Assembly: GCF_003762925.1 (NCBI RefSeq)
Contig: NZ_RJUK01000002.1
Span: 310,001-374,000 of the forward strand
DNA: 64,000 nucleotides
Origin: Marinimicrobium koreense
GTDB lineage: Bacteria; Pseudomonadota; Gammaproteobacteria; Pseudomonadales; Cellvibrionaceae
Reading direction: 5' to 3'
Positions 9,801-17,597 of the stretch are shown here, piece by piece. The notes beneath the pieces were generated by a model. It did no database searches and had not been told where the DNA came from. It saw nothing but the letters and a program-made list of their open reading frames with translations. The position numbers were made by a program, and so were the translations under genes. Positions within the stretch are counted from its first letter, which is position 1. Every line of letters begins with the position of its first letter.

Positions 9801-10475
9801 ATTGGGGTCGAAGGAATCAGCCACCTCGCTGTAGTTGACTTCGGCGGAGCCGACCAGCATTTCGCCATCAAAGTCGAAGGGCACACGGGTGTGCAGATCC
9901 ACCACCCCGGCGATCCCGCCTTCGATCAGGTTGGCGCTCTGGTTTTTATACACATCCACCCGGCTCATCAGCTCCGGCGATACGTCTTCCCAGCTCAGCC
10001 CCCGGGAACTGTCGGCGGAGAAGGTATCCCGGCCGTTGAATTCCGAGCGCACATGGTCCAGGCCGCGGATCACCACGCCGGACGGCTCGGCGGAGAAGTG
10101 CTGGGTGTCGTTGTTGGCGGCGAAGCGGGACACGGTAATGCCGGGCAGCCGCTGCAGGGCCTCGGCCACCGACTTGTCCGGCAGGGCGCCGACGTCGACC
10201 GCCGTCACCGAGTCGACAATATTGGTTGACTCACGTTTGATGTCCCGTGCGGTCTCCAGTGAAAGCCGCGCACCTACCACTACCAGCTCCTCCATGGAGG
10301 GCTGTGCCGGCGCGGCCTCTGACATCGACGGCTCGGCTTCGGCCCCGGACATCTCGTCGGTCTCTTCGTCTGATTCCTGCGCATAGCCCGGGTGTGCGAC
10401 GGCCGAAAGGCTCAACGCCAGCACACTCGCACCAAACAGTCTGAACAAGGGTCGTCTTTCAAAGGGAACTTCCAT
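6882..10475 (-). CDS. TonB-dependent outer-membrane receptor, oligosaccharide type
   Basis: This 1197-residue receptor has a cleavable signal peptide (cut after about HPGYAQ). An acidic, low-complexity linker rich in Asp, Glu and Ser comes next, then a TonB-box-like segment (MEELVVVGARLS). The plug domain follows (SVAEALQRLPGITVSR, PSGVVIRGLDHVRSEFNGRD, SRVDVYKNQSANLIEGGIAGVVDLHTR), then a large barrel ending in an aromatic residue (LSLGLRMRY). Length and plug sequence fit the Xanthomonas/Caulobacter-type receptors for plant oligosaccharides. Extracellular loops are long and contain Cys (GCGWGTSQEYLEEYC), possibly disulfide-linked. It heads the cluster with GH43 and GH95 downstream and another GH43 divergent, so it should import the fragments these enzymes trim. 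The ligand is not readable. ATG 10475 is preceded by AGGTAGGT. Confidence 0.94.
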   Translation of the reverse strand: MEVPFERRPLFRLFGASVLALSLSAVAHPGYAQESDEETDEMSGAEAEPSMSEAAPAQPSMEELVVVGARLSLETARDIKRESTNIVDSVTAVDVGALPDKSVAEALQRLPGITVSRFAANNDTQHFSAEPSGVVIRGLDHVRSEFNGRDTFSADSSRGLSWEDVSPELMSRVDVYKNQSANLIEGGIAGVVDLHTRVPFDFDGEMLVGSAEVNYSEVADSFDPNVSGLYSNRWETALGDFGLLGQIATSRLDTRSEGIYLGRMGIHEPGYFEETLPDGTVRPTQEETYVPTFITARDNLYQRERTGGAFAAQWQSPDEEIVTTFQFNRSEYEQLNTEYSALNFLFALWGQPADHVIPADWPDGTYPMPGETFMFREDRSFLAGEPTAGPGWWGGSEEEAAAFGVNEEGIPLMNPTGCGWGTSQEYLEEYCEEPYDQRAVGMETNSRQIHSESMTQDASINIKWAPTHQFRANFDLQYVDATRDSYGTAGALQSYTGMYADFRGELPFVEYRDPLNVNFSEGGLQNPNSWNYAWVQDHKSASEGESLAFKADGEYDLNGTDWVESIAFGARTVNREQLVREAWNFRGITSRWESAAYFNADKTDPIDSVTYAGQETFFGGYPDPEESLTSRAFPTDYMGGGVMDSTEFLYIDPEVLGDPARVNEYFDRRNLGIGQFYPICSAEGPTRGQEVLDANGDSTCFTPGETLTVEEEVHAAYFMVNYGGPAATLFNTDIGVSGNVGVRYVETNTRSEGSVNYGSFTDSQMECYELTEGNQDNPDAPNTAPPSTPYSSGCYLVGAEAHNEQVPDMPDTVDDGNGNIIDNPAKVYLPEHIEGSREDLAFHDGTIAPVVGDKTHYHLLPSANLKLDVTDNVIVRFAYSKAMARPDFSMFRYAANINEPGIDVGYSAQCKTYNQETDSVESVPNCTPSPELSYDDQGRLTGARPRYSVNTGNPYLEPITADNYDATFEYYFDGAGMFTVNLFQKDFDNYITYGTTVVPVTNNGVTRDMYINGPVNGEGASVWGYEANVQRFLDFLPSPWDGIGFQANYTKIYNQGIENTNYDGAGGAVDADAERYVKTDALQGMSEDAYNLVLMYEKGDFAFRTAYNWRSEYLVTANDCCNLPVWQSDQGFLDASIRYRLTDGLEVSLQASNILDTTTNLLQQVRGSDHEDYPNHKVPTAWFKSDRRLSLGLRMRY

Positions 10476-10812
10476 CGCTAGTACCTACCTTGCGTTTTAT
10501 GGTTATCGTCTGGCCCTCAGGCCACCGCGCATACGGTAGAAAATTCCGCCAGCCACCCTGAGCCCCCGAAAGGGAAGGAATTGAGTGAGGCGACAAAAGG
10601 CGTTATAGTTATTCGTACCATATGTGATTATTATATTATTGTCAGATGGATAACCTTCACAGCCGCAAGTGGCTGAAATACTTGCACTTTGCAAAAATTA
10701 TTAGCATTTCTGTCATATTTTTTAGGTCAAAACGCTAGATTACGCGCGGGATCGGGAGTCAGAACAGCCCACTGAAATCCGACTCTTCATCAGGATAACG
10801 AGGACTTATAGT
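10476..10812. promoter_or_regulatory. Divergent intergenic region between receptor and GH43 genes
   Basis: These 337 bases hold no convincing gene. The middle (10600-10735) is clearly more AT-rich than its surroundings and should contain both divergent promoters of the polysaccharide locus. I found no clean operator palindrome and no pair of hexamers good enough to name. GAGGA (10799-10804) serves as ribosome binding site for the plus-strand GH43 gene. Confidence 0.5.
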
Positions 10813-12537
10813 ATGAATGAACTGATAAAAGGCTCACTGTTGAGTGTGTTTGCCCTCCTGGTCGGCTGCGACTCCACCAGTGACGGCAATCCGGACGCGG
10901 CATCATCGTCCCCGGAGGCCAGCGCATCCGAGAGCACGGCGTCGGCCACAGCCGCCCAGTTCAGCCGGTTTACCTACGAGGGCCAGTCCCAGGAGCAGGT
11001 CGAGGTGGGCGAAGGCGAATTCCGCAACCCGATCATTTCCGGCTATGCCCCCGACCCCACCGTGGCGCGGGTAGGCGACGACTATTATGTCGTCACCTCG
11101 TCGTTCACCCACTTTCCGGGGCTGCCGATCTACCACTCCAAGGACCTGGTCAACTGGACCCAGATCGGCAACGCGATCGACCGGCCCGACCAGTTTGATT
11201 ACAAAGGTCTGGAAGTGTCCCGGGGGATTTTCGCGCCGGACATCTCCTTCCATGAAGGCATCTACTACCTGGCCTCCACCTGTGTGGATTGCGGCGGCAA
11301 CTTTGTGATGACCGCCGACAGCCCAACCGGCCCCTGGTCAGACCCGCACTGGCTGGGCTTTGAGGGCATCGACCCCTCCATTCACTGGGACGACAGCGGC
11401 AAAGCCTACATCCTGAACAACGGCGCCCCCAATGAGGAACCCCGCTACGACGGCCACCGCGCCATCTGGATTCAGGAGTTTGACTGGCAGAACCTGACCA
11501 TGGTCGGTGAGCGCAAGCAGCTGATCAACGGTGGGGTCGACATCTCCACTCAGCCGGTGTGGATCGAAGGGCCGCACATCATCCAGCGCAACGGCTACTA
11601 CTACATTACCGCGGCGGAGGGCGGCACCAGCGTGCATCACTCCCAGACCATTTTCCGGTCCGACGACGTCTGGGGCCCCTACACCCCCGCCGAGCACAAC
11701 CCGATCCTGACCCAGCGCGACCTGGACTTTGAGCGGGACAACCCGATCATCGCCGCCGGCCACGCCAAATTCGTACAGATTCCCAATGGCGACTGGTGGG
11801 CCACCTTCCTGGCGATCCGCTCCTACGACAATGACATGTTCAACATTGGCCGGGAGACCTTCCTGCTGCCTGTGCGCTGGGAAGACGATTGGCCCTACAT
11901 TCTGCCCCGGGGCGAGCGCATTCCGTTTGCGCTGGAGAAGCCGGAACTGCCCGAACAGCCCACACCGAATCCGCCCCAGTCGGGTGACTTTGGCTATACC
12001 GATGAATTCGATGGCGACCAATTGGCGCTGGGCTGGATGGGTGTTCGCGACCCGGACAGCGGCGTTTTCCATGACGTGAATAACGGCACGCTCAGCCTGA
12101 ACTGTCAGAATGGCCTGGGCGATCTGGACTCGGTACCCGCCTTCCTGGGTCGGCGCCAGCAGCACCACATTGCCGACCTGTCCACCACGGTGACCTTTGA
12201 TCCCCAGGCCGATCAGGACCGCGCTGGCCTTGCGGCGGTGCAGAACGATGAAAACCTGATCTTCCTGGCCATCACCCAGGACGGCGGCGAAGACCAGTTA
12301 GCGCTGTACCGTCGTCAGGGTTCGACCGAAGACATTCTGGTGAATGCTGCCGCGCTGCCCAGCACCGAGAATGTGGTTCTGTCGATGGCGTTTGATGCCG
12401 GGCAGATGAGTGCCCATTATGAGGTGAATGGCGAGCGTCACACCCTGGCCGAAGGGGTGGATGCCACCAACCTCAGCACCAATGTGGCCGGTGGTTTTGT
12501 GGGTACCCTGATCGGGCCCTACTGCACTCGTCAGTAA
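10813..12537 (+). CDS. GH43 family beta-xylosidase/arabinofuranosidase, lipoprotein with Asp at +2
   Basis: This 574-residue protein has a short lipoprotein signal (FALLVGC, Cys19) and a Ser/Ala-rich linker to about residue 50. The GH43 propeller shows all three catalytic acids: APDPTVARVGDDYY (about 78-91, general base), GIDPSIHWDD (about 186, pKa modulator) and WIEGPHI (about 252, general acid). A beta-sandwich of about 190 residues starts near DFGYTDEFDGDQLALGW. The motifs SFTHFPGLPIYHSKDLVNW are typical of exo-acting bacterial beta-xylosidases of this family. Residue +2 after the lipid Cys is Asp, which in E. coli favours retention in the inner membrane, unlike the other lipoenzymes here. 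It is transcribed divergently from the receptor, probably under the same regulator. Confidence 0.92.
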   Translation: MNELIKGSLLSVFALLVGCDSTSDGNPDAASSSPEASASESTASATAAQFSRFTYEGQSQEQVEVGEGEFRNPIISGYAPDPTVARVGDDYYVVTSSFTHFPGLPIYHSKDLVNWTQIGNAIDRPDQFDYKGLEVSRGIFAPDISFHEGIYYLASTCVDCGGNFVMTADSPTGPWSDPHWLGFEGIDPSIHWDDSGKAYILNNGAPNEEPRYDGHRAIWIQEFDWQNLTMVGERKQLINGGVDISTQPVWIEGPHIIQRNGYYYITAAEGGTSVHHSQTIFRSDDVWGPYTPAEHNPILTQRDLDFERDNPIIAAGHAKFVQIPNGDWWATFLAIRSYDNDMFNIGRETFLLPVRWEDDWPYILPRGERIPFALEKPELPEQPTPNPPQSGDFGYTDEFDGDQLALGWMGVRDPDSGVFHDVNNGTLSLNCQNGLGDLDSVPAFLGRRQQHHIADLSTTVTFDPQADQDRAGLAAVQNDENLIFLAITQDGGEDQLALYRRQGSTEDILVNAAALPSTENVVLSMAFDAGQMSAHYEVNGERHTLAEGVDATNLSTNVAGGFVGTLIGPYCTRQ

Positions 12538-12553
12538 CCTGTGTGAGTACCTT

Positions 12554-12583
12554 GTCGGATTACGCGCTGCGCGCTAATCCGAC
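12554..12583. repeat. Palindromic intergenic repeat, copy A1
   Basis: The arms GTCGGATTA and TAATCCGAC enclose a GC-rich core (CGCGCTGCGCGC). It sits just after the GH43 stop, 32 bases before copy A2. It belongs to a family of seven such elements in the window and could also work as a strong RNA hairpin ending the GH43 message. Confidence 0.75.
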
Positions 12584-12615
12584 TTACTGGATGGCTTGAT
12601 ATTCCATAGCCACCC

Positions 12616-12649
12616 GTAGGTCGGATTAGGCCGAAGGCCGTAATCCGAC
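12616..12649. repeat. Palindromic intergenic repeat, copy A2
   Basis: It begins GTAGG and has arms TCGGATTA and TAATCCGA around AGGCCGAAGGCCG. Paired with A1, it makes a two-element cassette upstream of ettA. Confidence 0.75.
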
Positions 12650-12675
12650 AATCCCCTCCCCCCTCTTCTTGCTGA

Positions 12676-12704
12676 TTGCACTCTTCCCGCGCTTTCGGTA
12701 CCTT
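12676..12704 (+). promoter_or_regulatory. Possible ettA promoter
   Basis: TTGCAC (12676-12681) and TACCTT (12699-12704) are 17 bases apart, 56 bases before the ettA start. The upstream hexamer is close to consensus, the downstream one only moderately so. Confidence 0.3.
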
Positions 12705-12760
12705 GCGCGTTTCTTTATAGTAACCAGCGAATTCCCCGTCTCAATGAGGTTGTAGCCCCC

Positions 12761-14422
12761 ATGGCGCAGTACGTCTATAGCATGAATCGGGTTGGCAAGG
12801 TGGTGCCGCCCAAGAAAGAGATCCTGAAAGACATCTCCCTGTCCTTCTTCCCTGGCGCGAAGATCGGTGTTCTGGGCCTGAACGGCGCCGGTAAATCCAC
12901 CCTGTTGCGGATCATGGCCGGGGTGGACAAGGACTATAACGGTGAAGCGCGGCCCATGCCGGGTATCTCCGTGGGCTACCTGCCCCAGGAGCCTCAACTG
13001 GACCCGGAAAAAGACGTACGCGGCAATGTGGAAGACGGCGTGCGCGAGGCGGTGGACGCCCTGGCTAAGCTGGACCAGATTTACGCCGCCTACGCCGAGC
13101 CGGACGCGGATTTCGATGCGCTGGCCAAGCGTCAGGGGGAGCTGGAAGACATCATCTCCGCCTGGGATGCCCACAACCTGGACCACAAGCTGGAAGTGGC
13201 CGCCGACGCCCTGCGCCTGCCGCCCTGGGATGCGGATGTAACCAAACTCTCCGGGGGTGAACGCCGCCGGGTGGCCCTATGCCGCCTGCTGTTGTCCCGC
13301 CCGGACATGCTGCTGCTGGACGAGCCCACCAACCACCTGGACGCGGAGAGTGTCTACTGGCTGGAGCAGTTCCTGCAGCAGTTCCCCGGTACCGTGGTGG
13401 CCATCACCCACGACCGCTACTTCCTGGACAATGCCGCCGGCTGGATTCTGGAGCTGGACCGCGGCCACGGCATTCCCTATGAGGGCAACTACAGCGACTG
13501 GCTGGAAGCCAAAGAGAAGCGTCTGGAACAGGAGGCCAAGTCTGAAGCCGCACACCAGAAGGCCGTGAAGGCGGAATTGGAGTGGGTGCGTCAGAACCCC
13601 AAGGGCCGTCAGGCCAAGAACAAAGCCCGCCTGTCCCGCTTCGATGAGCTGCAGAGCCAGGAATTCCAGGCCCGCAACGAGACCAATGAAATCTACATTC
13701 CGCCGGGCGAGCGCCTGGGGGACAAAGTGATCGAACTGGAAAATGTCTCCAAGGGCTACGGCGACCGCCTGCTGATCGACAACCTGACCATGAGCGTTCC
13801 CAAAGGTGCCGTGGTCGGTATTGTCGGTGGTAACGGTGCCGGTAAGTCCACCCTGTTCCGGATGATCGCCGGTACCGAGCAGCCCGACAGCGGCAAGATC
13901 GAGCTGGGCGAGACTGTGCAGGTGGCCTACGTTGAACAGAGCCGGGAGAACCTGAAGGATGACCAGACCGTCTGGGAAGCCATCTCCGGTGGCCAGGACA
14001 TTCTGCGCATCGGCAACTACGAAGTGAACTCGCGCTCCTATGTGGGCCGCTTCAACTTCAAGGGTTCGGACCAGCAGAAACGTGTGGGCGAACTCTCCGG
14101 TGGTGAGCGCGGCCGTCTGCACCTGGCCAACACCCTCAAGCAGGGCGCCAACGTGTTGCTGTTGGACGAACCCTCCAACGATCTGGACATTGAAACCCTG
14201 CGCGCGTTGGAGGAGGCCATTCTGGCGTTCCCCGGTTGTGTGATGGTGATCTCGCACGACCGCTGGTTCCTGGACCGGGTGGCCACTCACATCCTCGCGT
14301 ACGAAGGCGACTCGGAGGTGGTGTTCTTTGAGGGCAACTACACCGAGTACCACGAGGACTTTGTGAAGCGTAAAGGTGAGAATGCGCAGCCTCGACGGGT
14401 TAAGTATAAGCCGTTGAAGTAA
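12761..14422 (+). CDS. ettA: EttA, energy-dependent translational throttle (ABC-F ATPase)
   Basis: This 553-residue cytosolic ABC-F protein binds the ribosomal E site and gates the first elongation step according to ATP/ADP level. It has two ATPase domains. The first has Walker A GLNGAGKST (about 40), signature LSGGERRR (about 164) and Walker B LLLDEPTNHLD (about 185). The second has GGNGAGKST (about 356), LSGGERGR (about 447) and LLLDEPSNDLD (about 467). The interdomain linker carries the ABC-F arm and the basic stretch NPKGRQAKNKARLSRFDEL. The start MAQYVYSMNRVGKVVPPKKEIL and the length match EttA of gammaproteobacteria. It is a single gene, bracketed on both sides by paired palindromic repeats. 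Confidence 0.97.
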   Translation: MAQYVYSMNRVGKVVPPKKEILKDISLSFFPGAKIGVLGLNGAGKSTLLRIMAGVDKDYNGEARPMPGISVGYLPQEPQLDPEKDVRGNVEDGVREAVDALAKLDQIYAAYAEPDADFDALAKRQGELEDIISAWDAHNLDHKLEVAADALRLPPWDADVTKLSGGERRRVALCRLLLSRPDMLLLDEPTNHLDAESVYWLEQFLQQFPGTVVAITHDRYFLDNAAGWILELDRGHGIPYEGNYSDWLEAKEKRLEQEAKSEAAHQKAVKAELEWVRQNPKGRQAKNKARLSRFDELQSQEFQARNETNEIYIPPGERLGDKVIELENVSKGYGDRLLIDNLTMSVPKGAVVGIVGGNGAGKSTLFRMIAGTEQPDSGKIELGETVQVAYVEQSRENLKDDQTVWEAISGGQDILRIGNYEVNSRSYVGRFNFKGSDQQKRVGELSGGERGRLHLANTLKQGANVLLLDEPSNDLDIETLRALEEAILAFPGCVMVISHDRWFLDRVATHILAYEGDSEVVFFEGNYTEYHEDFVKRKGENAQPRRVKYKPLK

Positions 14423-14439
14423 GTTTGGCGTTGGGTTAC

Positions 14440-14468
14440 GGCGGATGCGCGCTGCGCGCTTATCCGCC
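14440..14468. repeat. Palindromic intergenic repeat, copy B1
   Basis: The arms GGCGGAT and ATCCGCC enclose GCGCGCTGCGCGCTT, followed by CTAC. It begins 18 bases after the ettA stop and is oriented opposite to copy B2. Confidence 0.75.
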
Positions 14469-14490
14469 CTACACAACCTTCGCAGCCCGC

Positions 14491-14524
14491 GTAGGGCGGA
14501 TAAGCCGAAGGCGCATCCGCCGTA
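14491..14524. repeat. Palindromic intergenic repeat, copy B2
   Basis: GTAGGGCGGATAAGC and GCGCATCCGCC form the arms around CGAAG. With B1 it makes a paired cassette between ettA and the permease gene, mirroring the A1/A2 cassette on the other side of ettA. Confidence 0.75.
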
Positions 14525-14576
14525 TAAAAGCCCACCATTACCGATCCATACCATTACCTGAATTCGGTCAAAAATA

Positions 14577-15650
14577 ATGAACATCAAAGCGCCACCCAAG
14601 CGCCACTTATGGGTCTGGTTTCTCTGGCTGGGGTTGTTTTACACCGCCTGGCTGTTTCTGGTTCAGATGGACGGCCACTGGCAGACGGCGAAGGATCACT
14701 GGCCCATGGCCCTGGCCATGGCGGTCGGCAGCTATGCGGCGGGCTCCACCCCCATGGGCGGGGGCACTGTCGGCTTTCCGGTGCTGGTGTTGCTGTTCGA
14801 TATGCCCGCCACGCTCGGCCGGGATTTCAGCTTCGCCGTGCAGTCCATCGGCATGGTGAGCGCCACCATTTTCATCCTGGCGCGCCGCCAGCCACTGGCC
14901 TGGTCCATGCTCAAGGGCGCCGTGGTGGGGGGTCTGATTGGCACCCCGATTGGCATCATTTTCTTCGCCCCCCTGATTCCGGACCTGTGGATCAAGGTCA
15001 CCTTCGCGGTGCTCTGGGGCAGCTTTGGCGTGCTGCACCTGTACCGGATTGGTGAAATTGCGGGCCATGTCGGCATGACCGAGTTCGACGAGCACTGGGA
15101 TCACCGGGTCGGGTTTGTACTCGGGCTGGTTGCCTGCCTGCTGGCGGTGTCGGTCACCGGGGTGGGCATTGATATGGTGCTCTATGCGGCGCTGGTATTG
15201 CTGTGCCGGGCGGACCTGAAGATCGCGATTCCCACCTCGGTGGTCATCATGGCTCTGGCCTCACTGTACGGGGTCCTTATCAAAAGTGTCACCAACAGCT
15301 GGCAACCCGGTGTGTTTGAGAACTGGCTTGCAGCGGCACCCGTCGTCGCCCTGGGCGCACCTCTGGGCGTGTTCATCGTCGATAAAATCGGCCGCAAGCC
15401 GATCCTGCTGGTGGTGGCAACCCTGTGTGTCGGGCAGTTTGTCTGGACCTGTTTTTCCGAGCAGGATGACCTGGGACTGGTGGGTATTGCACTGGCAGTG
15501 GGCGCCCTCGGGTTCTGCCTGTGGGTATTTGAGCGCCTGCGCAGCTGGGGATCAGTACTGGTCGCCGAAGCGCAGCGCAAAAATGAGGTGCGCCGGGCCG
15601 CCGAGGCGGGCGACGCCGAACCTGCGGCAGAAAAGGCCGAGTGCCCGTAG
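14577..15650 (+). CDS. TauE/SafE (TSUP) family permease
   Basis: This 357-residue inner-membrane protein has about eight to nine hydrophobic helices. The N-terminal repeat carries the TSUP-type Gly-rich motif (GSTPMGGGTVGFPVLVLLF), and the second half begins at DHRVGFVLGLVACLLAVSVTGVGIDMVLY. The family exports or imports sulfur-containing anions or organic acids such as sulfite, sulfoacetate or taurine products; substrate cannot be told here. The C-terminal 45 residues are hydrophilic and Ala/Glu-rich. No sulfur-metabolism gene is adjacent, so context gives no clue. It is convergent with the solute-binding protein gene, with only seven bases between the stops. Confidence 0.85.
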   Translation: MNIKAPPKRHLWVWFLWLGLFYTAWLFLVQMDGHWQTAKDHWPMALAMAVGSYAAGSTPMGGGTVGFPVLVLLFDMPATLGRDFSFAVQSIGMVSATIFILARRQPLAWSMLKGAVVGGLIGTPIGIIFFAPLIPDLWIKVTFAVLWGSFGVLHLYRIGEIAGHVGMTEFDEHWDHRVGFVLGLVACLLAVSVTGVGIDMVLYAALVLLCRADLKIAIPTSVVIMALASLYGVLIKSVTNSWQPGVFENWLAAAPVVALGAPLGVFIVDKIGRKPILLVVATLCVGQFVWTCFSEQDDLGLVGIALAVGALGFCLWVFERLRSWGSVLVAEAQRKNEVRRAAEAGDAEPAAEKAECP

Positions 15651-15657
15651 GCCTCGG

Positions 15658-16878
15658 TCAGTGGGGGCGTGACAACGCCTTGTCGACATCCACTCCCACG
15701 ATCAACATACCCAGCAACTCGCCGGTATCGGGATCCTTCACCGGCTGACTGACATGTACCTGAAAGCGCCGGGTGGACTCATCGTATTCCACCGGTTCAA
15801 AATTCAGTTGTCCGGCGCTCAGCGCGATCGCCCGTTGAAACTTGGCTTCATCACCCTGCCAGTAATCCGAGGTCATATCACTGACGGCCACATTGAGGCC
15901 CTTCAAGTCGGTGAGAATCACCTCGGTGATGCGGCCGTCGGCGTCGACGGCCAGGGCGCGCAGTCGATCCGACAGCACCTGATCCAGCCAGGATTGAACC
16001 TCGCCATAAGCCCCCTCGCGGAAGGCCTCCTGCCAGGCCTGATCCATTTGTACCAACGCCTCTTGTGCCAGGTCCGTATGGTGCCGATTCTGAGCTTTCA
16101 GAGCTGCGACCAACCCTGGGGTGCGCTGCCACTCGCTCAACAGGGGCGATAGCCAGCTGTGCAGCTCAGCCTGCTCCAGGGCCGACATGACAAAACCGCT
16201 TTCCGTGCACTCGATGATATGCCGGTTGAAGGCCTTCAGAAATTCCGGACGGGCGGTCAGAAACTCATCGCCAAAGTACACGCCCAGCGGCATGTAACGT
16301 AAAAACCGCTCCTGATACTGGTTTATGTCGACCCCCAGCGCCTCGACCGCCGCTCTCATGTGGTCCCGGTCGGCGATAAACGCATCAATACGGCCGCTCA
16401 GGAGCAATTTGATCAACTGGGGTAGACTGTTGATCCGCATATGCACCGGGTAGCCTTGCTGATCCAGCCACACCGCTTGGTGACTGCCCAGAATGGCACC
16501 CACCCGGATTCCGCCGTTGCGCCATTGGTCCGGTGCCTCGGTGCCGGCCGCCCAGTACCAATACCAGTTTTCCAGCAACAGAGGTGCCGACAAGGTGGCG
16601 TATTTGTCAACTTCAGGAGTGTGAATCGCGGTAAAAAACCCATCAATCTTGCCCGTGGACACCTCCTGTCGGGCACGTCGCCAGGGCATACGCTGAATCT
16701 CGGGGGTATACCCCAGGTGGTCAAAAATACATTGAATGTGCTCGACGGAGCCGCCACCGCGATTGTAGAACTGCTCAAAGTCCGACACATTGGTGCCGAG
16801 CTGAACATTGGCGGCAAAGACCGGCAGGGACGCTATCCAGACAACGAATGCGCCCAACCGTGGAAAAACAATAGACAT
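15658..16878 (-). CDS. Periplasmic solute-binding-type protein fused to a cache-like domain
   Basis: This 406-residue protein has a signal peptide (cut near SLPVFAA). Residues about 20-245 resemble the SBP_bac_3 fold of amino-acid-type binding proteins (QLGTNVSDFEQF, IQRMPWRRARQEVSTGKIDGFFTAIHTPE, LLLSGRIDAFIADRDHM). The C-terminal part, about 270-400, resembles a periplasmic cache/PDC sensor domain (LAVDADGRITEVILTDLKGLNVAVSDMTSDYWQGDEAKF, VSQPVKDPDTGELLGMLIVGVDV). No membrane anchor, kinase or cyclase domain is attached, so it would act as a soluble periplasmic sensor or partner, perhaps presenting a ligand to a membrane receptor. ATG 16878 has GGAG eight bases upstream. No transporter genes are near it. 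Function is not assigned. Confidence 0.75.
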   Translation of the reverse strand: MSIVFPRLGAFVVWIASLPVFAANVQLGTNVSDFEQFYNRGGGSVEHIQCIFDHLGYTPEIQRMPWRRARQEVSTGKIDGFFTAIHTPEVDKYATLSAPLLLENWYWYWAAGTEAPDQWRNGGIRVGAILGSHQAVWLDQQGYPVHMRINSLPQLIKLLLSGRIDAFIADRDHMRAAVEALGVDINQYQERFLRYMPLGVYFGDEFLTARPEFLKAFNRHIIECTESGFVMSALEQAELHSWLSPLLSEWQRTPGLVAALKAQNRHHTDLAQEALVQMDQAWQEAFREGAYGEVQSWLDQVLSDRLRALAVDADGRITEVILTDLKGLNVAVSDMTSDYWQGDEAKFQRAIALSAGQLNFEPVEYDESTRRFQVHVSQPVKDPDTGELLGMLIVGVDVDKALSRPH

Positions 16879-16933
16879 ACTGGGGACTCCGAACAGAGCC
16901 CTCAGTATAGCAGGCAGTCAAAGTTGCAATGGA

Positions 16934-17344
16934 TCAGGCGAAACGCTGGCGACGCTCCTGAGGAACCAGATGACACAAATCCAGGCTGACCTTGGCTTCA
17001 GGCGCCAGCCGCTTGAGGACAAAGGCCGCCCACTGGACACGCCCGGAAAAGGTCAGTGGTAGCGAAGCGTTCAACAGAACCGTGCGATGCCCCCCGACCG
17101 GACACCGGTCAATCGCCACCCGCTGCTCCCCGGCACCATCCCGGTAGACCAGTTCCAATTGCAGCGGTTGCATGGCGCCCGCCGGGGTTTTCAGCCAGAC
17201 CGCCATATCAAACCAGCCCGTCCAGCTCCCCTGAACCAGTGCGGATCGATGAGCACTGAACTGATGTGGAGCAATTTCCGTGACCAACCAGTCACGGGTT
17301 TCTTCGACAGGAGCGTCCGATAGGGTACGTGCTAACAGGGCCAT
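16934..17344 (-). CDS. Hypothetical protein, 136 residues
   Basis: I do not recognise this protein. It has no signal peptide or membrane helix. It reads like a small beta-rich soluble domain (SWTGWFDMAVWLKTPAGAMQPLQLELVYRDGAGEQRVAIDRC, RVQWAAFVLKRLAPEAKVSLDLCHLVP) with a basic C-terminus. GAGG stands ten bases before ATG 17344. It lies 55 bases upstream of the solute-binding protein gene on the same strand and could be co-transcribed with it. The even codon use and ribosome binding site favour a real gene. Confidence 0.55.
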   Translation of the reverse strand: MALLARTLSDAPVEETRDWLVTEIAPHQFSAHRSALVQGSWTGWFDMAVWLKTPAGAMQPLQLELVYRDGAGEQRVAIDRCPVGGHRTVLLNASLPLTFSGRVQWAAFVLKRLAPEAKVSLDLCHLVPQERRQRFA

Positions 17345-17597
17345 GGGGGGATTGCCTCATTGAATACATCGTTGGACGTCAGCGTACACCCCATGATCAG
17401 GCAATGCTGTGACTGAGCAGACACTTTGATCGCCACCCACAGCACAAAAATGGTAATTCGGACTACTTCTGAAGAAGTAGCAAACCCCAGAGCGGCGGGC
17501 TTTGGAGGGGATTTTAGAAAGACGTTATGGTAATATCCCGCCCGCGTTAAACCGCCCTCGGTCACTCATTTCCGACTCTCACAACACGGAATTCACA

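Noticed and set aside
10503-10694. Short minus-strand open frame in the receptor/GH43 intergenic region
   Set aside because: 63 codons, no ribosome binding site, no recognisable sequence, lies over the AT-rich promoter region.
12554-14524. Palindromes around ettA as a CRISPR array
   Set aside because: The units are palindromic, unequal, only paired, with no regular spacers and no cas genes.
17332-17565. Short minus-strand open frame upstream of nhaD
   Set aside because: No convincing start context or domain; it overlaps the start of the 136-residue gene and the nhaD leader.
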